DNA from: Bacillota bacterium
GTDB lineage: Bacteria > Bacillota > Clostridia > Oscillospirales > Oscillospiraceae
DNA length: 64,000 nt
Assembly (NCBI GenBank): GCA_029225225.1
Contig: JAQXWB010000043.1
Location: 1 to 64,000 of the forward strand
Reading direction: 5' to 3'
Shown here: piece by piece, positions 25,454 to 34,541 of the stretch
How the letters are laid out: every line of letters starts with the position of its first letter
Numbering within the stretch: the first letter of the stretch is position 1
Made by a program: the position numbers and the translations under genes
Notes under the pieces: generated by a model
What the model was told of the DNA's origin: nothing
Database searches by the model: none
What the model saw: only the letters and a program-made list of their open reading frames with translations

Positions 25454-26560
25454 ATGAACGAAAAGCATCGGAGCATTTTCCTGACCGTCGTGATGGCGGC
25501 AGTGCTGTTTGGGCTTTCCTTTTGGGCGTGGCTGAAGCCCGCAGACCGTTTTTCCGAGAGTGAGCGCCGTGTTTTGCAGTCTTTTCCGGAGTTGAACGCA
25601 GATACCCTCCGCACGGGCAAATTCATGGAGGAATTTGAAAGCTATACGCTCGATCAATTCCCCTGCCGCGACGGTTTCCGCTCCCTCAAGGCGCTCTCGG
25701 TCCTTCATCTGTTCCAGCAGAAAGACAACAATGACCTGTTCATCGAAGACGGCTATGTCTCAAAGCTCAACTACCCCCTGCGAGAGGAGATGCTTGAGCA
25801 CGCCGCCGACCGTTTTCAATCTCTCTACGACAACTATCTTGCCGGAACGGACACAAAGCTCTATTTCTCCATCGTGCCGGATAAGAGCTATTTCCTTGCA
25901 GGCGAAAACGGCTATCTCAGCCTTGATTATGAAGAACTGATCGCAAAAATGCGCGAAAAAACACCCTATTTGGAGTATATTGATATCTTTGACAAATTGA
26001 GTCTGCAAAACTACTACCGTACCGATACACACTGGCGGCAGGAAACGCTGCTGCCCGTTGCAAATAAGCTTGCGTCGGCGATGGGCGTCAGTCTCTCAGC
26101 GGAATATGAGACGCAGACGCTTTCCGAACCATTTTACGGCGTCTACACCGGGCAGTCCGCGCTTCCGCTTCGGCCAGACACGTTCTCCTATCTGACAAAC
26201 GATATTTTGGAGGGCTGCACCGTCACAAGCTATGACACCGGCGCACCGCAGCCCGCCGAAATGTACGACCTCTCCGCCGCAGCAAGTGCCGACCCCTATG
26301 AGCTGTTCCTCAACGGCGCGGATGCCCTCTTGGTCATCGAAAATCCTGCTGCCAAGACCGACCGTGAGCTGGTCGTATTCCGCGATTCCTTCGGCAGCTC
26401 CCTTGTCCCGCTGCTCGTTGAGGGCTATTCCAAAGTTACACTTGTCGATATCCGCTATCTCAACTCCGCCTATCTCGGAAGCTTTGTGGAATTCGACAAT
26501 CAAGACGTGCTTTTCCTTTACAGCACGCTCTTGCTGAATGACAGTCTCGCGCTGAAATAA
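25454..26560 (+). CDS. DHHW-family protein, SGNH-like acetyl-transfer partner of the MBOAT protein
   Basis: The 368-residue protein has one N-terminal membrane anchor (FLTVVMAAVLFGLSFWAWL) and an extracytoplasmic domain. It carries the pair of motifs seen in AlgJ/AlgX-type acetyltransferases: TDTHWRQET near residue 193 and FRDSFGSSLVP near 315. It would take the acetyl group from the MBOAT partner and place it on sugar hydroxyls. The gene follows after a strong AGGAGG. Confidence 0.87.
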   Translation: MNEKHRSIFLTVVMAAVLFGLSFWAWLKPADRFSESERRVLQSFPELNADTLRTGKFMEEFESYTLDQFPCRDGFRSLKALSVLHLFQQKDNNDLFIEDGYVSKLNYPLREEMLEHAADRFQSLYDNYLAGTDTKLYFSIVPDKSYFLAGENGYLSLDYEELIAKMREKTPYLEYIDIFDKLSLQNYYRTDTHWRQETLLPVANKLASAMGVSLSAEYETQTLSEPFYGVYTGQSALPLRPDTFSYLTNDILEGCTVTSYDTGAPQPAEMYDLSAAASADPYELFLNGADALLVIENPAAKTDRELVVFRDSFGSSLVPLLVEGYSKVTLVDIRYLNSAYLGSFVEFDNQDVLFLYSTLLLNDSLALK

Positions 26561-26604
26561 TCGTGTAGGAGGCTGACGATGATTGCGTCAGCCTCCTACA
26601 CGAT
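26560..26604. terminator. Convergent 19-bp hairpin terminator
   Basis: ATCGTGTAGGAGGCTGACG is followed by a 7-base loop and its exact complement. It lies between the convergent DHHW and htrA genes and overlaps the last base of the former's stop codon. Confidence 0.85.
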
Positions 26605-26626
26605 CTTATTGTTCCAAAATTTCTTC

Positions 26627-28087
26627 TCAATTACCGAAGCCGAAGCCCCAAGGGAAGTAGCCCTGTGATTCTGTTGTGTTCTCCTGCTCGTCCGTATTGC
26701 CGGTTGCGGATTGCACCTGCTCGCCGACTGTTACGGTCAGTTCCAGCGTCTCGCCCTGACGATAGACCGTCAGCTTCAGCTTATCGCCGACAGCGGCCGC
26801 CTTGATATACTGCACCAGATCATTCTGACCGCTGATCTCCTCGCCGTTCACAGCAGTGATGATATCATTGGTCTTCAAGCCCGCTTCCTCTGCGGGGCTG
26901 TCTTCCACGACGCTTCTAATCGCGGCACCCTTCGGTAAACCGTAGCTCTGCATCTCATCGGTCACATTGGTCACCGTCACGCCGATATATGGCTTTGCGA
27001 TATAACCGTTTTCAATGATACTCTCTACGATGGAACGCACGGAATTGATCGGAATCGCAAAGCCGATATTGTCAATGGATGCCTCAGACATCGCGTTGGA
27101 AGAATACTTTGCGTTGGTAATGCCGACAACTTCACCGTAAAGATTGAACAGCGCGCCGCCGGAGTTACCGGAGTTGATCGCGCAATCCGTTTGGATCAGG
27201 TTCATTGTCGTGCCGCTGGACAGCGTGACCTCGCGGTCGAGCGCGCTGACGGCACCCTGCGTCAGGGAGAAGGTCAACTCGCCCAACGGATTGCCGATGG
27301 CGACGACGGGATCGCCGACATTCATTTTATCGGAGTCGCCCAGCACAACCGGGGTCAAGCCCTGTGCGTCGATTTTCAAAACCGCGATGTCATTGCTTGC
27401 ATCGTAGCCGATCAGCGTGGCGTCATAGGCAGTACCGTCATACATCGTTGCCTTAATGGAATTAGAACCTTCCACGACATGATAGTTTGTCAGCAAATAG
27501 CCATCCTCCGTCAGAATGAAGCCGGAGCCGGACGCTGCCGAGGTGGTCTGATAGCCCCAATAGTTCGTGGTGATGGAGGTCGTAATGCCCACCGTTGAAT
27601 TGACATTTTCGGCATAGACCTCCGCCGCGGTCTTCATTTCGTTTGTATCAACACGCACCGTGTTAATGACATTCGTCTCACGCTCGCCTTCATAGACAAC
27701 GGACGTATTTCCCTTACCGGTCGTTTTCTCGTCAGCGGCAAGGTGATTGCCCAGCAATGCGCCGCCGAAGCCCATCGCGCCGCCGATGATCGCGCAGCAC
27801 AGCCCCAGCGCAACGGCCTTGCCTGCACCGAAGCCCTTCTTCTCCTTTTTTGGCTTTTGCGGCGCGGGAGGGGTCGGCTGCGACCAACCGTTGTTCTGCG
27901 CATAGCCGCTGTAATTCGGTGTGTATGTCTGATAGGTCGGCTGGCTGTAGCCCTGATAGCCGCCTGCATTGTAAGACAGATAGGATTGCTGTTCCTCCGT
28001 CGTAGGATTCGACGGCTGTTCCTGCGGCTGCGGCGCTTCCTCTTCAGGTGCTGCCTGCTGCTCATCGAAATCAAAGTTTTCAGACAT
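26627..28087 (-). CDS. HtrA/DegP-like S1C serine protease with PDZ domain
   Basis: The 486-residue protein has a cytoplasmic N-terminus of ~90 residues rich in Q, P and Y, then one membrane helix (VALGLCCAIIGGAMGFGGALL). A trypsin-like domain follows with His in LLTNYHVVEG, Asp in ASNDIAVLKI and Ser in NSGNSGGALFN. A C-terminal PDZ domain is at ~370-460. Such proteases degrade misfolded proteins outside the membrane. It is divergent from a two-component system and shares its 11-bp direct-repeat motif, like htrA under CssRS in Bacillus. Confidence 0.93.
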   Translation of the reverse strand: MSENFDFDEQQAAPEEEAPQPQEQPSNPTTEEQQSYLSYNAGGYQGYSQPTYQTYTPNYSGYAQNNGWSQPTPPAPQKPKKEKKGFGAGKAVALGLCCAIIGGAMGFGGALLGNHLAADEKTTGKGNTSVVYEGERETNVINTVRVDTNEMKTAAEVYAENVNSTVGITTSITTNYWGYQTTSAASGSGFILTEDGYLLTNYHVVEGSNSIKATMYDGTAYDATLIGYDASNDIAVLKIDAQGLTPVVLGDSDKMNVGDPVVAIGNPLGELTFSLTQGAVSALDREVTLSSGTTMNLIQTDCAINSGNSGGALFNLYGEVVGITNAKYSSNAMSEASIDNIGFAIPINSVRSIVESIIENGYIAKPYIGVTVTNVTDEMQSYGLPKGAAIRSVVEDSPAEEAGLKTNDIITAVNGEEISGQNDLVQYIKAAAVGDKLKLTVYRQGETLELTVTVGEQVQSATGNTDEQENTTESQGYFPWGFGFGN

Positions 28088-28122
28088 TTTTATCGCTCCT
28101 TTGTTTTTTTGTTTATGCCAAA

Positions 28123-28154
28123 ATTATACGCACGAAAGCTGAAGCAAAGCTGAA
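28123..28154 (-). promoter_or_regulatory. htrA promoter with TTCAGCTT direct repeats
   Basis: On the minus strand two copies of TTCAGCTT start 11 bases apart (28154-28147 and 28143-28136), just upstream of TATAAT (28128-28123). The repeats cover the -35 position, as expected for an OmpR-class activator site. Confidence 0.7.
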
Positions 28155-28260
28155 AAATACGGAAACAATTTGTGAACATTGCGGTTCGCCTCCGTTTGTT
28201 ATACGCATCTTAACACACAAAACTTAAAACGAACTGAAAAACTTACGATAAGAAATAAAA

Positions 28261-28296
28261 TTTCAGCTTCATTTCAGTTGAACAAAGTATTATAAT
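28261..28296 (+). promoter_or_regulatory. Response-regulator promoter with TTTCAG direct repeats
   Basis: TTTCAGCTT (28261) and TTTCAGTTG (28272) start 11 bases apart, upstream of TATAAT (28291-28296). The motif is the same as that in front of htrA, which suggests autoregulation. Confidence 0.7.
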
Positions 28297-28326
28297 GTAC
28301 AGTATACCACATCGGAGGTGATTTTC

Positions 28327-29004
28327 ATGAAAATTTTGATCATCGAGGACGAAAAACTTTTGGCGGACTCCCTCAAAGTCCTGTTGGAAAGCAAGGGCTT
28401 TACGGTAGAAGCGGTCTATGACGGTGAAAGCGGCGAAGCCTACGCCGAAACCGGCGTTTACGATCTTCTCATTCTCGATGTGATGATGCCGAAAATGGAT
28501 GGCTATGCGGTGGCACGGCAGGTGCGCGCGCACCGATGCAGCACACCGATCTTGATGCTGACCGCAAGATCCGAGTTAGAAGACCGCATCGCCGGACTGA
28601 ACGCGGGCGCAGACTACTATTTGACAAAGCCCTTTGACACCCGCGAGTTGCTGGCGTGCATCAACGCCCTCTTGCGCAGGCAGGGGAACGAAGTGAACGA
28701 GCTGTCCTTCGGGAATACCGCGCTGGATCTCTCCTCTTCGACGCTGGTCTGCGGAGAGAACGAGGTGCGCCTTTCCGCGCGGGAATTTGACGTCATGCGC
28801 CTGCTTTTACAGACAAAGAGCGGCAATCTCTCCAAAGAAGTCATTTTGTCCCGCGTATGGGGCTTTGACTCTAACGCGGTCGAAAATCATGTTGAGGTCT
28901 ATGTCGGCTTCCTGCGCAAAAAGCTGGAGAGTATCGGCTCAAATGTCCGTATTGTCTCCGTCCGCAGGCTTGGCTACCATCTGGAGGTGGCAGAAAAATG
29001 TTAA
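28327..29004 (+). CDS. OmpR-family response regulator, CssR-like
   Basis: The protein of 225 residues has a receiver domain (IIEDEKLLADSL, phosphoacceptor in DLLILDVMMPKMDGY, KPFD) and a winged-helix output domain (SAREFDVMRLLL to YVGFLRKKL). I set the start to the ATG at 28327, six bases after GGAGGTG; the track GTG lies in that site. The kinase gene overlaps its end by seven bases. The shared repeats make htrA and itself the likely targets. Confidence 0.93.
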   Translation: MKILIIEDEKLLADSLKVLLESKGFTVEAVYDGESGEAYAETGVYDLLILDVMMPKMDGYAVARQVRAHRCSTPILMLTARSELEDRIAGLNAGADYYLTKPFDTRELLACINALLRRQGNEVNELSFGNTALDLSSSTLVCGENEVRLSAREFDVMRLLLQTKSGNLSKEVILSRVWGFDSNAVENHVEVYVGFLRKKLESIGSNVRIVSVRRLGYHLEVAEKC

Positions 29005-30203
29005 AAAAGCTCCGGCTCAAGTTTATCTGCATCAATATGGTGATCGTCACCGTAATGCTGTGCGTCATACTTTCTCTTGTGCTGCATTCCACCCGCACGA
29101 ACCTGAAAAATGAGAGTCTGCGCGCCATGCAGAGCATTGCAGCCTCTCCGGATACGCTGATCTTCGGGCAGCCGGGAGAAGACGAGAGTGTGCGACTCCC
29201 CTATTTCATGCTTCTCATGAAGAATAACCATATCACCATCATCGGCGGAGATTATTACGACCTCTCGGACGAGCGGATGCTGCGCGAGATTTTGCAGGCG
29301 GCGACTGACGCAAGCGAGGAGACCGGCATACTGGAAAACTACAGCCTGCGCTATTACCGCACCACTTCTTCCCTCGGCGACGTCTGCGTCTTTGCCGATG
29401 CCAGCGGTGAGCTTGCCACGATGCAGAGCTTGCGCACCACCTGCATCTTCATCGGCGCGGTCAGCTTTTTCGTATTTCTCGCACTGAGTTTTATCCTTGC
29501 AAAATGGGCAATCAAGCCGGTCGAGCAAGCGTGGCAGCAGCAGCGCCAATTTGTCTCCGACGCCTCGCACGAGCTGAAAACGCCGCTCACCGTGATCCTG
29601 ACAAACGCAGAGCTGCTGCAATCGCCGGAGCAAAGCGAAGAACGCCGCGCGCAGTTTGCGGAGAACATTCTCACCATGTCCCGACAAATGCGCGGCTTGA
29701 CGGAGGAGCTATTACAGCTTGCCCGTGTGGATAACACGCAGAATTCCGTTCCGATGGAACCGCTGGAGCTCAGCAAGCTGATTTCAGACGCTGTACTCCC
29801 CTTCGAACCGCTGTTTTTTGAAAAAGGGATGCCCTTCACGGCGACGATCGAACCGAATCTCACAATCAAGGGCAGCGCCGCATATCTGCGTCAGCTCCCG
29901 GAGATTTTACTGGATAACGCCCAAAAATACGCCTATCCGAGTACGCCGGTCACCCTGACGCTGTGCAGACGGGGCTATTCACACTGCACGCTGACGGTCT
30001 CTAACTATGGCGACCCGCTTTCTCCGGAGGAGCTGAAAAACATTTTTAAACGCTTCTACCGCGCGGACAAGGCCCGTGCCATGAATCACAGCTACGGGCT
30101 TGGGCTTCCAATCGCGGAAAGCATCGCCGCCATGCACCACGGCACCATCCACGCCCAAAGCGCAAACGGTATGAACAGCTTCATCGTCGAGCTGCCGTTA
30201 TAA
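28998..30203 (+). CDS. Sensor histidine kinase, CssS-like
   Basis: The 401-residue kinase has two membrane helices (near 10-30 and ~150-170) around an external domain of ~115 residues. The H-box SDASHELKTPLTVILTNAE, an N-box (EILLDNAQKYAY) and G-box (YGLGLPIAESI) follow. It lies in an operon with the regulator and opposite htrA, so it may sense secretion or envelope stress; the signal is inferred from context. Confidence 0.92.
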   Translation: MLKKLRLKFICINMVIVTVMLCVILSLVLHSTRTNLKNESLRAMQSIAASPDTLIFGQPGEDESVRLPYFMLLMKNNHITIIGGDYYDLSDERMLREILQAATDASEETGILENYSLRYYRTTSSLGDVCVFADASGELATMQSLRTTCIFIGAVSFFVFLALSFILAKWAIKPVEQAWQQQRQFVSDASHELKTPLTVILTNAELLQSPEQSEERRAQFAENILTMSRQMRGLTEELLQLARVDNTQNSVPMEPLELSKLISDAVLPFEPLFFEKGMPFTATIEPNLTIKGSAAYLRQLPEILLDNAQKYAYPSTPVTLTLCRRGYSHCTLTVSNYGDPLSPEELKNIFKRFYRADKARAMNHSYGLGLPIAESIAAMHHGTIHAQSANGMNSFIVELPL

Positions 30204-30207
30204 TGCA

Positions 30208-30452
30208 TAAGCCGCTTCGCGGACGGCAAGCCGAGTTTTCGTGCCCTACGATCCTCGACCGCACCCCCGAAGTAGCGGCGGATGCCTCTGTCCGCCGGTG
30301 TAGGAACTACCGGCTGCATACAAACCTGTTCGTCCGTACCATATGCCGCTTCGCGGAGGGCTCGCCGAGTCGCTAGCGCAGCCGTTGGCGACAAAGGAGC
30401 TTTACGGATGCGGTGTACACCTTGCGGGTGCGTGCCCTACAAACCACCTATG
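30208..30452 (+). repeat. Interspersed intergenic repeat, long composite copy
   Basis: The modules GCCGCTTCGCGGACGGC, GCGGATGCCTCTGTCCGCC, GTGTAGGAACTACC and a second GCCGCTTCGCGGAGGGC run in series, ending CGTGCCCTACAAACC. It fills the gap after the kinase gene; I see no gene in it. Confidence 0.75.
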
Positions 30453-30501
30453 AAGCTTTTTTATAAAGTTTTAGCTTTAGCAGCATACCCGTTTCTTTGG
30501 A

Positions 30502-30545
30502 GAAAAGCACCGCACAGGAGCCGAAACGCCTGTGCGGTGCTTTTC
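30502..30545 (-). terminator. Terminator overlapping the stop of the membrane-protein gene
   Basis: GAAAAGCACCGCACAGG and its exact complement form a 17-bp stem around a 10-base loop, followed by TTTTCT on the minus strand. The stem begins within the stop codon of the gene at 30544. Confidence 0.85.
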
Positions 30546-31398
30546 ATAGTTCTTCGTCCTCCAGCAGATCGTCGGCGGTTTTTTTGCGGCGTTTGCGCGA
30601 CTTTTCCGCCTGAAGGCGGCGGGCGTTTTCTTCGCGTTTGGCAAACTCCTGCGGATCGACGCTCTCCCGATAGGCATCCAAGCGGTGATACTGCGTATAG
30701 AGTGACCACTCGCTCGGACTGTAGTAAAACAGCGCGTTCAGCAGAGAGAACGCTTTAAACAGCGCGGCATAGACCCAAAAGAGGACGAAAAGGCACACCA
30801 AAAGCGCAAGGCAACCGATGGCGATCTCCAGCACAGCGGGAGACTCTCCTTTGGCAAAGGCAATGCAGGTATAAACGATAGGGATCGCAGTGAGCGCCGT
30901 CAGGATGCTCGTCTCGGTAAAGATCGACCACTGCGGAATCTGCTTGCGAAGCTCATATACCGTTTCCGCCTGATAAACAAGCGCCTTGGCGCATTCCGCT
31001 TCGCTGCCGCGCAACGGTTCGACCTTATCGCCGTATTTTTTACGGTCGAGGAAGTAGAACACAGCAGTGATCGCGCCGCAGATCGCAAGCGGGATAAGAT
31101 AGGAAAAGCAGAGCGTAAAGGCAAGCACGCCGCCGAAGCTGCCGCGTGGAAAAGGTTCTACCATCGCAGGCAGGAGCGGCATTTTGGTAAAATACTCCTC
31201 AATCAGCGTCCCGCCGAGATATAACGCAAAATTCGCGGTGCAAAGCAGCAGATTGAACAGGAAAATGACCGACCCTACCGGCTGAAGGATACGACAAAGC
31301 AGCTTATTCCGTTTCAGTCTGCGCTCCAGCCGGATCAGCTCCTGCCATGTCGGCTGCACCCGTGCAGTACTCATCGCCGTTTTCGGTTTCTTAAACAT
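30544..31398 (-). CDS. Membrane protein of unknown function
   Basis: The start is moved to the ATG at 31398 (MFKKPKTAMSTARVQ), which has GGGGAG before it, giving 284 residues; the track start runs 32 codons into ispF. About four membrane helices are visible (VIFLFNLLLCTANFALYL, GVLAFTLCFSYLIPLAI, and a pair at ~195-245), and the C-terminus is strongly basic (RLQAEKSRKRRKKTADD). No domain is recognised. It is the last gene of the murD-ispD-ispF run. Confidence 0.8.
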   Translation of the reverse strand: MFKKPKTAMSTARVQPTWQELIRLERRLKRNKLLCRILQPVGSVIFLFNLLLCTANFALYLGGTLIEEYFTKMPLLPAMVEPFPRGSFGGVLAFTLCFSYLIPLAICGAITAVFYFLDRKKYGDKVEPLRGSEAECAKALVYQAETVYELRKQIPQWSIFTETSILTALTAIPIVYTCIAFAKGESPAVLEIAIGCLALLVCLFVLFWVYAALFKAFSLLNALFYYSPSEWSLYTQYHRLDAYRESVDPQEFAKREENARRLQAEKSRKRRKKTADDLLEDEEL

Positions 31399-31420
31399 CG
31401 TAGGCTCCCCTTTCTCTGTA

Positions 31421-31903
31421 TCAGCAATTGTTTGTTTCCTCAAGCAAGCAGACTGCATGGCAGGCAATGCCCTCGCCGCTGCCGGTGAAGCCAAGCCCCT
31501 CCTCCGTCGTCGCTTTGATATTTACCCGCCCGAGCGGAATACGCAGGGCTTCTGCAAGCTTCTCGCACATCTGCGGAATATAGTCTTTGAGCTTCGGGCG
31601 CTGGGCAAGCACGGTCACATCGACATTACCGACACGGTATCCCTGTTCTGTCAGCCGATCCATGACCGTTTGCAGCAAAAGCATGCTCGAAATGCCGCGA
31701 TATCGCTCATCATTATCGGGGAACAGAACGCCGATGTCCCGCATTGCGGCAGCGCCTAAAAGCGCGTCCATGACTGCGTGGATGAGCACATCCGCGTCGG
31801 AGTGCCCGTCCAAGCCGCGTTCAAACGGTATCTCCACGCCGCCGAGGATGAGCTTTCTTCCCTCCGTTAGACGGTGGACATCATAGCCGTGTCCGATCCT
31901 CAT
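31421..31903 (-). CDS. ispF: 2-C-methyl-D-erythritol 2,4-cyclodiphosphate synthase
   Basis: The 160-residue enzyme forms MEcPP in the MEP isoprenoid pathway. It has the zinc ligands in YDVHRL (Asp8, His10) and [11 protein letters not shown], and the family's FPDND and EEGLGFTG segments. The start is the ATG at 31903, which overlaps the ispD stop as ATGA. Two successive MEP-pathway genes in this order are common in bacteria. Confidence 0.97.
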   Translation of the reverse strand: MRIGHGYDVHRLTEGRKLILGGVEIPFERGLDGHSDADVLIHAVMDALLGAAAMRDIGVLFPDNDERYRGISSMLLLQTVMDRLTEQGYRVGNVDVTVLAQRPKLKDYIPQMCEKLAEALRIPLGRVNIKATTEEGLGFTGSGEGIACHAVCLLEETNNC

Positions 31904-32583
31904 GGGTTTTCCCTCCGTTTCAGAATAGCCTCCGCCAGAATCAAATCGGACGGCACGGTGATTTTCAGGTTTTCTTCCTCTCCTGCCGTCAAATGCACGG
32001 GATATCCCGCTGCCTCCATGGCAGAGCAATCGTCCGTCAGCGGAAGGTTCTTCTCCAAAGCCGCCCGCAATGCTGTCCGGATCGCCTCCGTCCGAAACAC
32101 CTGCGGTGTCTGCACGGCAAAAAGCGTGCTGCGGTCGGGCGTCTGCGCGACGATCCCATTTTGCGCGACCTTGATCGTGTCATGCACCGGTATCGCAGGC
32201 GCGGCTGCGCCGTATTTCTCTGCGGCAGCGATGACTTCCTCTATGACACGCATCGAAACCAGCGGGCGCGCTCCGTCGTGGATAGCGACCAGTTCGGTAC
32301 GAACCGCCTCCAAACCGCGCAGCACCGATTCGGCACGGCTGCTTCCGCCTGCCACGACAGCGCAGATTCTTTTGGCGTCTTGCTCGCAAAGCTCCCTTGC
32401 CTCCTGCACCAGCTCTTTGCGGGTGACGATGATAATGTCAGTGATTTTCTCGCTTGCAGCAAGAGCGCGCACCGTGCGCAGCAACAGCGGAACGCCGCGG
32501 AGCTTGGTCATCATTTTATCAATACCGCACATTCGCTGCGCCGTTCCGGCGGCGACGATTACAGCAGTACAGCCTTTTCCCAT
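31900..32583 (-). CDS. ispD: 2-C-methyl-D-erythritol 4-phosphate cytidylyltransferase
   Basis: The 227-residue nucleotidyltransferase links CTP to MEP. It shows the N-terminal CTP loop ([18 protein letters not shown]; relatives have G-x-G-x-R-M), [16 protein letters not shown] and IHDGARPLV. It starts two bases after murD and overlaps ispF. Confidence 0.96.
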   Translation of the reverse strand: MGKGCTAVIVAAGTAQRMCGIDKMMTKLRGVPLLLRTVRALAASEKITDIIIVTRKELVQEARELCEQDAKRICAVVAGGSSRAESVLRGLEAVRTELVAIHDGARPLVSMRVIEEVIAAAEKYGAAAPAIPVHDTIKVAQNGIVAQTPDRSTLFAVQTPQVFRTEAIRTALRAALEKNLPLTDDCSAMEAAGYPVHLTAGEEENLKITVPSDLILAEAILKRRENP

Positions 32584-32585
32584 AT

Positions 32586-33947
32586 TTACAGCTCCATTAC
32601 CGTTTTTTTGAATTCCGCGCCGCGCACCATAAAATTCTTGAATTTGTCAAACGCAGCGCTAGCGGGAGAGAGCAGCACGATGTCGCCGCGCTCCGCTCTG
32701 TTCGCCGCCGCACGCACCGCGTCATAAAAATCGTCGATCTCCAGAATCTCGGGGCAGCCCGCGCTTGCCCGCGCCGCCTCTGCGATCTTGCCGCCTGTCG
32801 CGCCGGTACAGACAAGGAGCTTGACATGCGCGGCGATCTCCGGCCCGAGAACGTCATACGGAATATGCTTGTCATAGCCGCCGGCAATGAGAATGACCTT
32901 TTGCGGAAAGCTGCGCAGTCCGGCAATCGTGCGGCTCGGAGATGAAGCGATGGAGTCATTATAAAATGACACGCCGTCCTTCACACGAACCAGCTCAATG
33001 CGATGCTCCACGCCGCCGAAGCTTTTTGCAACCGCGCGCACATCCTCGTCCGTTACAAGTCCCTCCGTGGCAAGGATCGCAGCCATGTAGTTTTCAACGT
33101 TATGCAGCCCGGGGATCAGAATATCGCTCTGCCGCAAAATCACATCATCTCCGCGACGGATTGCGCCGTCTTGGAAATAGACGCCGTTCTCGACGCGCTC
33201 CTGCCTTGAAAAGCGCTTGACGGTTCCCCGTGCCTCTGCGGCAAAGGTCTCGGTAATGGCATTGTCATGGTTGACGATCAGTACATCCGACGCGCCCTGA
33301 TAATGGAAGATATTCTTTTTCGCGCTCACATATTCGTCCATGTCGCGGTGCATATCCAAATGATTCGGCGCGAGATTCGTTACGACCGCGATATGGCAGC
33401 TGTGGTGCAGATCCATGAGCTGAAAGGAGCTTAGCTCCAAAACAACCTTATCCGTCTCAAGCATTTGCTCCGCCTTATCCAGCAGCGGCGTGCCGATATT
33501 GCCGCCGAGCCAAACGTGATGTCCCGCATGGCGCAAAAGCTCGGCAATCAAAGTCGCCGTGGTGGTCTTTCCGTCGGAACCGGTCACGCCGATGATGGGG
33601 CAAGGGCAAACCCCAAAAAACGCCTCCATCTCGCTGGTAATCTGCGTACCTGCCGCCCGCAGCGCACACAGCTCCGGTTTGTCGGGATGAAGCCCGGGCG
33701 TGCGGAAGGCAATGTCTCCGCTGATATTTTCCAAATAGCCGTCGCCTAGATGCAGCTTTGCCCCCATGCGCTCCAGCGATAACATCTCCTCGTCCAGCTT
33801 CTCGCGCGGCGTGCGGTCACAGCCCGTTACGTCGATCCCGTGCTCCAGCAAAAGCCGTACAAGCGGGCGGTTGCTCACGCCGAGTCCGAGAACGAGCACC
33901 TTCTTTTTTTTCAGACGGTTCAAATACGCGTTCAGTTCCAAAAACAA
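32586..33947 (-). CDS. murD: UDP-N-acetylmuramoyl-L-alanine--D-glutamate ligase
   Basis: The 453-residue Mur ligase adds D-glutamate to the peptidoglycan precursor in the cytoplasm. It has an N-terminal Rossmann domain (VLVLGLGVSNRPLVRLL), the ATP loop GVTGSDGKTTTATLI, and the central EHRIELVR and YNDSIASSPSRTIAG segments. It heads an operon with ispD and ispF and has a near-consensus promoter, divergent from RNase P RNA. Confidence 0.97.
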   Translation of the reverse strand: MFLELNAYLNRLKKKKVLVLGLGVSNRPLVRLLLEHGIDVTGCDRTPREKLDEEMLSLERMGAKLHLGDGYLENISGDIAFRTPGLHPDKPELCALRAAGTQITSEMEAFFGVCPCPIIGVTGSDGKTTTATLIAELLRHAGHHVWLGGNIGTPLLDKAEQMLETDKVVLELSSFQLMDLHHSCHIAVVTNLAPNHLDMHRDMDEYVSAKKNIFHYQGASDVLIVNHDNAITETFAAEARGTVKRFSRQERVENGVYFQDGAIRRGDDVILRQSDILIPGLHNVENYMAAILATEGLVTDEDVRAVAKSFGGVEHRIELVRVKDGVSFYNDSIASSPSRTIAGLRSFPQKVILIAGGYDKHIPYDVLGPEIAAHVKLLVCTGATGGKIAEAARASAGCPEILEIDDFYDAVRAAANRAERGDIVLLSPASAAFDKFKNFMVRGAEFKKTVMEL

Positions 33948-33983
33948 CGCCTCTTTTCCGCAGTTTGTCGATTTCTCTCTTCT

Positions 33984-34012
33984 ATTATAGCCGACAAAAA
34001 GAAATTTTGCAA
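33984..34012 (-). promoter_or_regulatory. murD-ispD-ispF promoter
   Basis: On the minus strand TTGCAA and TATAAT have a 17-base spacer; the -10 lies 37 bases before the murD start. It is nearly back-to-back with the rnpB promoter. Confidence 0.75.
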
Positions 34013-34017
34013 TCCGT

Positions 34018-34046
34018 TTGACAAAGGAAGAAAAATAAAGTACAAT
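34018..34046 (+). promoter_or_regulatory. rnpB promoter
   Basis: TTGACA and TACAAT with a 17-base spacer, ending about seven bases before the expected RNA start. Confidence 0.85.
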
Positions 34047-34053
34047 ATACCGG

Positions 34054-34500
34054 TGACCGGAACGGACAGCCGCGTGAATTTGCCGAAAGGCGCTTTCATG
34101 AGGAAAGTCCGGGCTCCGCAGGGCAAGGATAACGGGTAACGCCCGCCGAAGGCGACTTCAGGAAAAGTGCAACAGAGATATACCGCCTCGTCAAGGATTC
34201 CAACGAAACCCGGCAAAGCGGTTTCGTTGGAAGGAGGAGGCGCAGCGGAATGACCAAGCTTTGCCGCTTGCGGCGAAGCGCGGGATATGCAGCTTGTGCC
34301 GACGAGGTAAGGGTGGAAAGGCGAGGTAAGAGCTCACCCGCCGCATGGGAACATCGCGGCGCTGTAAACTCTATCCGGAGCAACACCGTGGAGGAGACGC
34401 ATGGTCTGCCCGACCGTCTCCGAGGAGGTGGCTTGAGCGTACCGGCAACGATACGTCGAGATAGATGGCTGTCGATCACAGAACCCGGCTTATAGTTCCG
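34054..34500 (+). ncRNA. rnpB: RNase P RNA
   Basis: The conserved elements are in place: GAGGAAAGTCCGGGCTCC near the start (P4 5' strand), the ACCGCC and GTAAGGGTGGAAAGG segments, GTAAACTCTATCCGG, and ACAGAACCCGGCTTATAG at the end (P4 3' strand). CGGAAC at 34058 pairs with GTTCCG at 34495 to close P1. The length (~447 nt) is above the ~400 nt typical of class A, owing to long arms such as GTTTCGTTGG and its complement. It is the ribozyme that trims tRNA 5' ends. Confidence 0.95.
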
Positions 34501-34505
34501 ATCAT

Positions 34506-34541
34506 AAAAAATCAGAGCGCCGAAAAGCGCTCTGATTTTTT
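34506..34541. terminator. Bidirectional terminator of rnpB and tcdA
   Basis: TCAGAGCGC and GCGCTCTGA with a 6-base loop are flanked by six A and six T, so it serves both converging units. It overlaps the stop codon of the tcdA-like gene. Confidence 0.92.
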
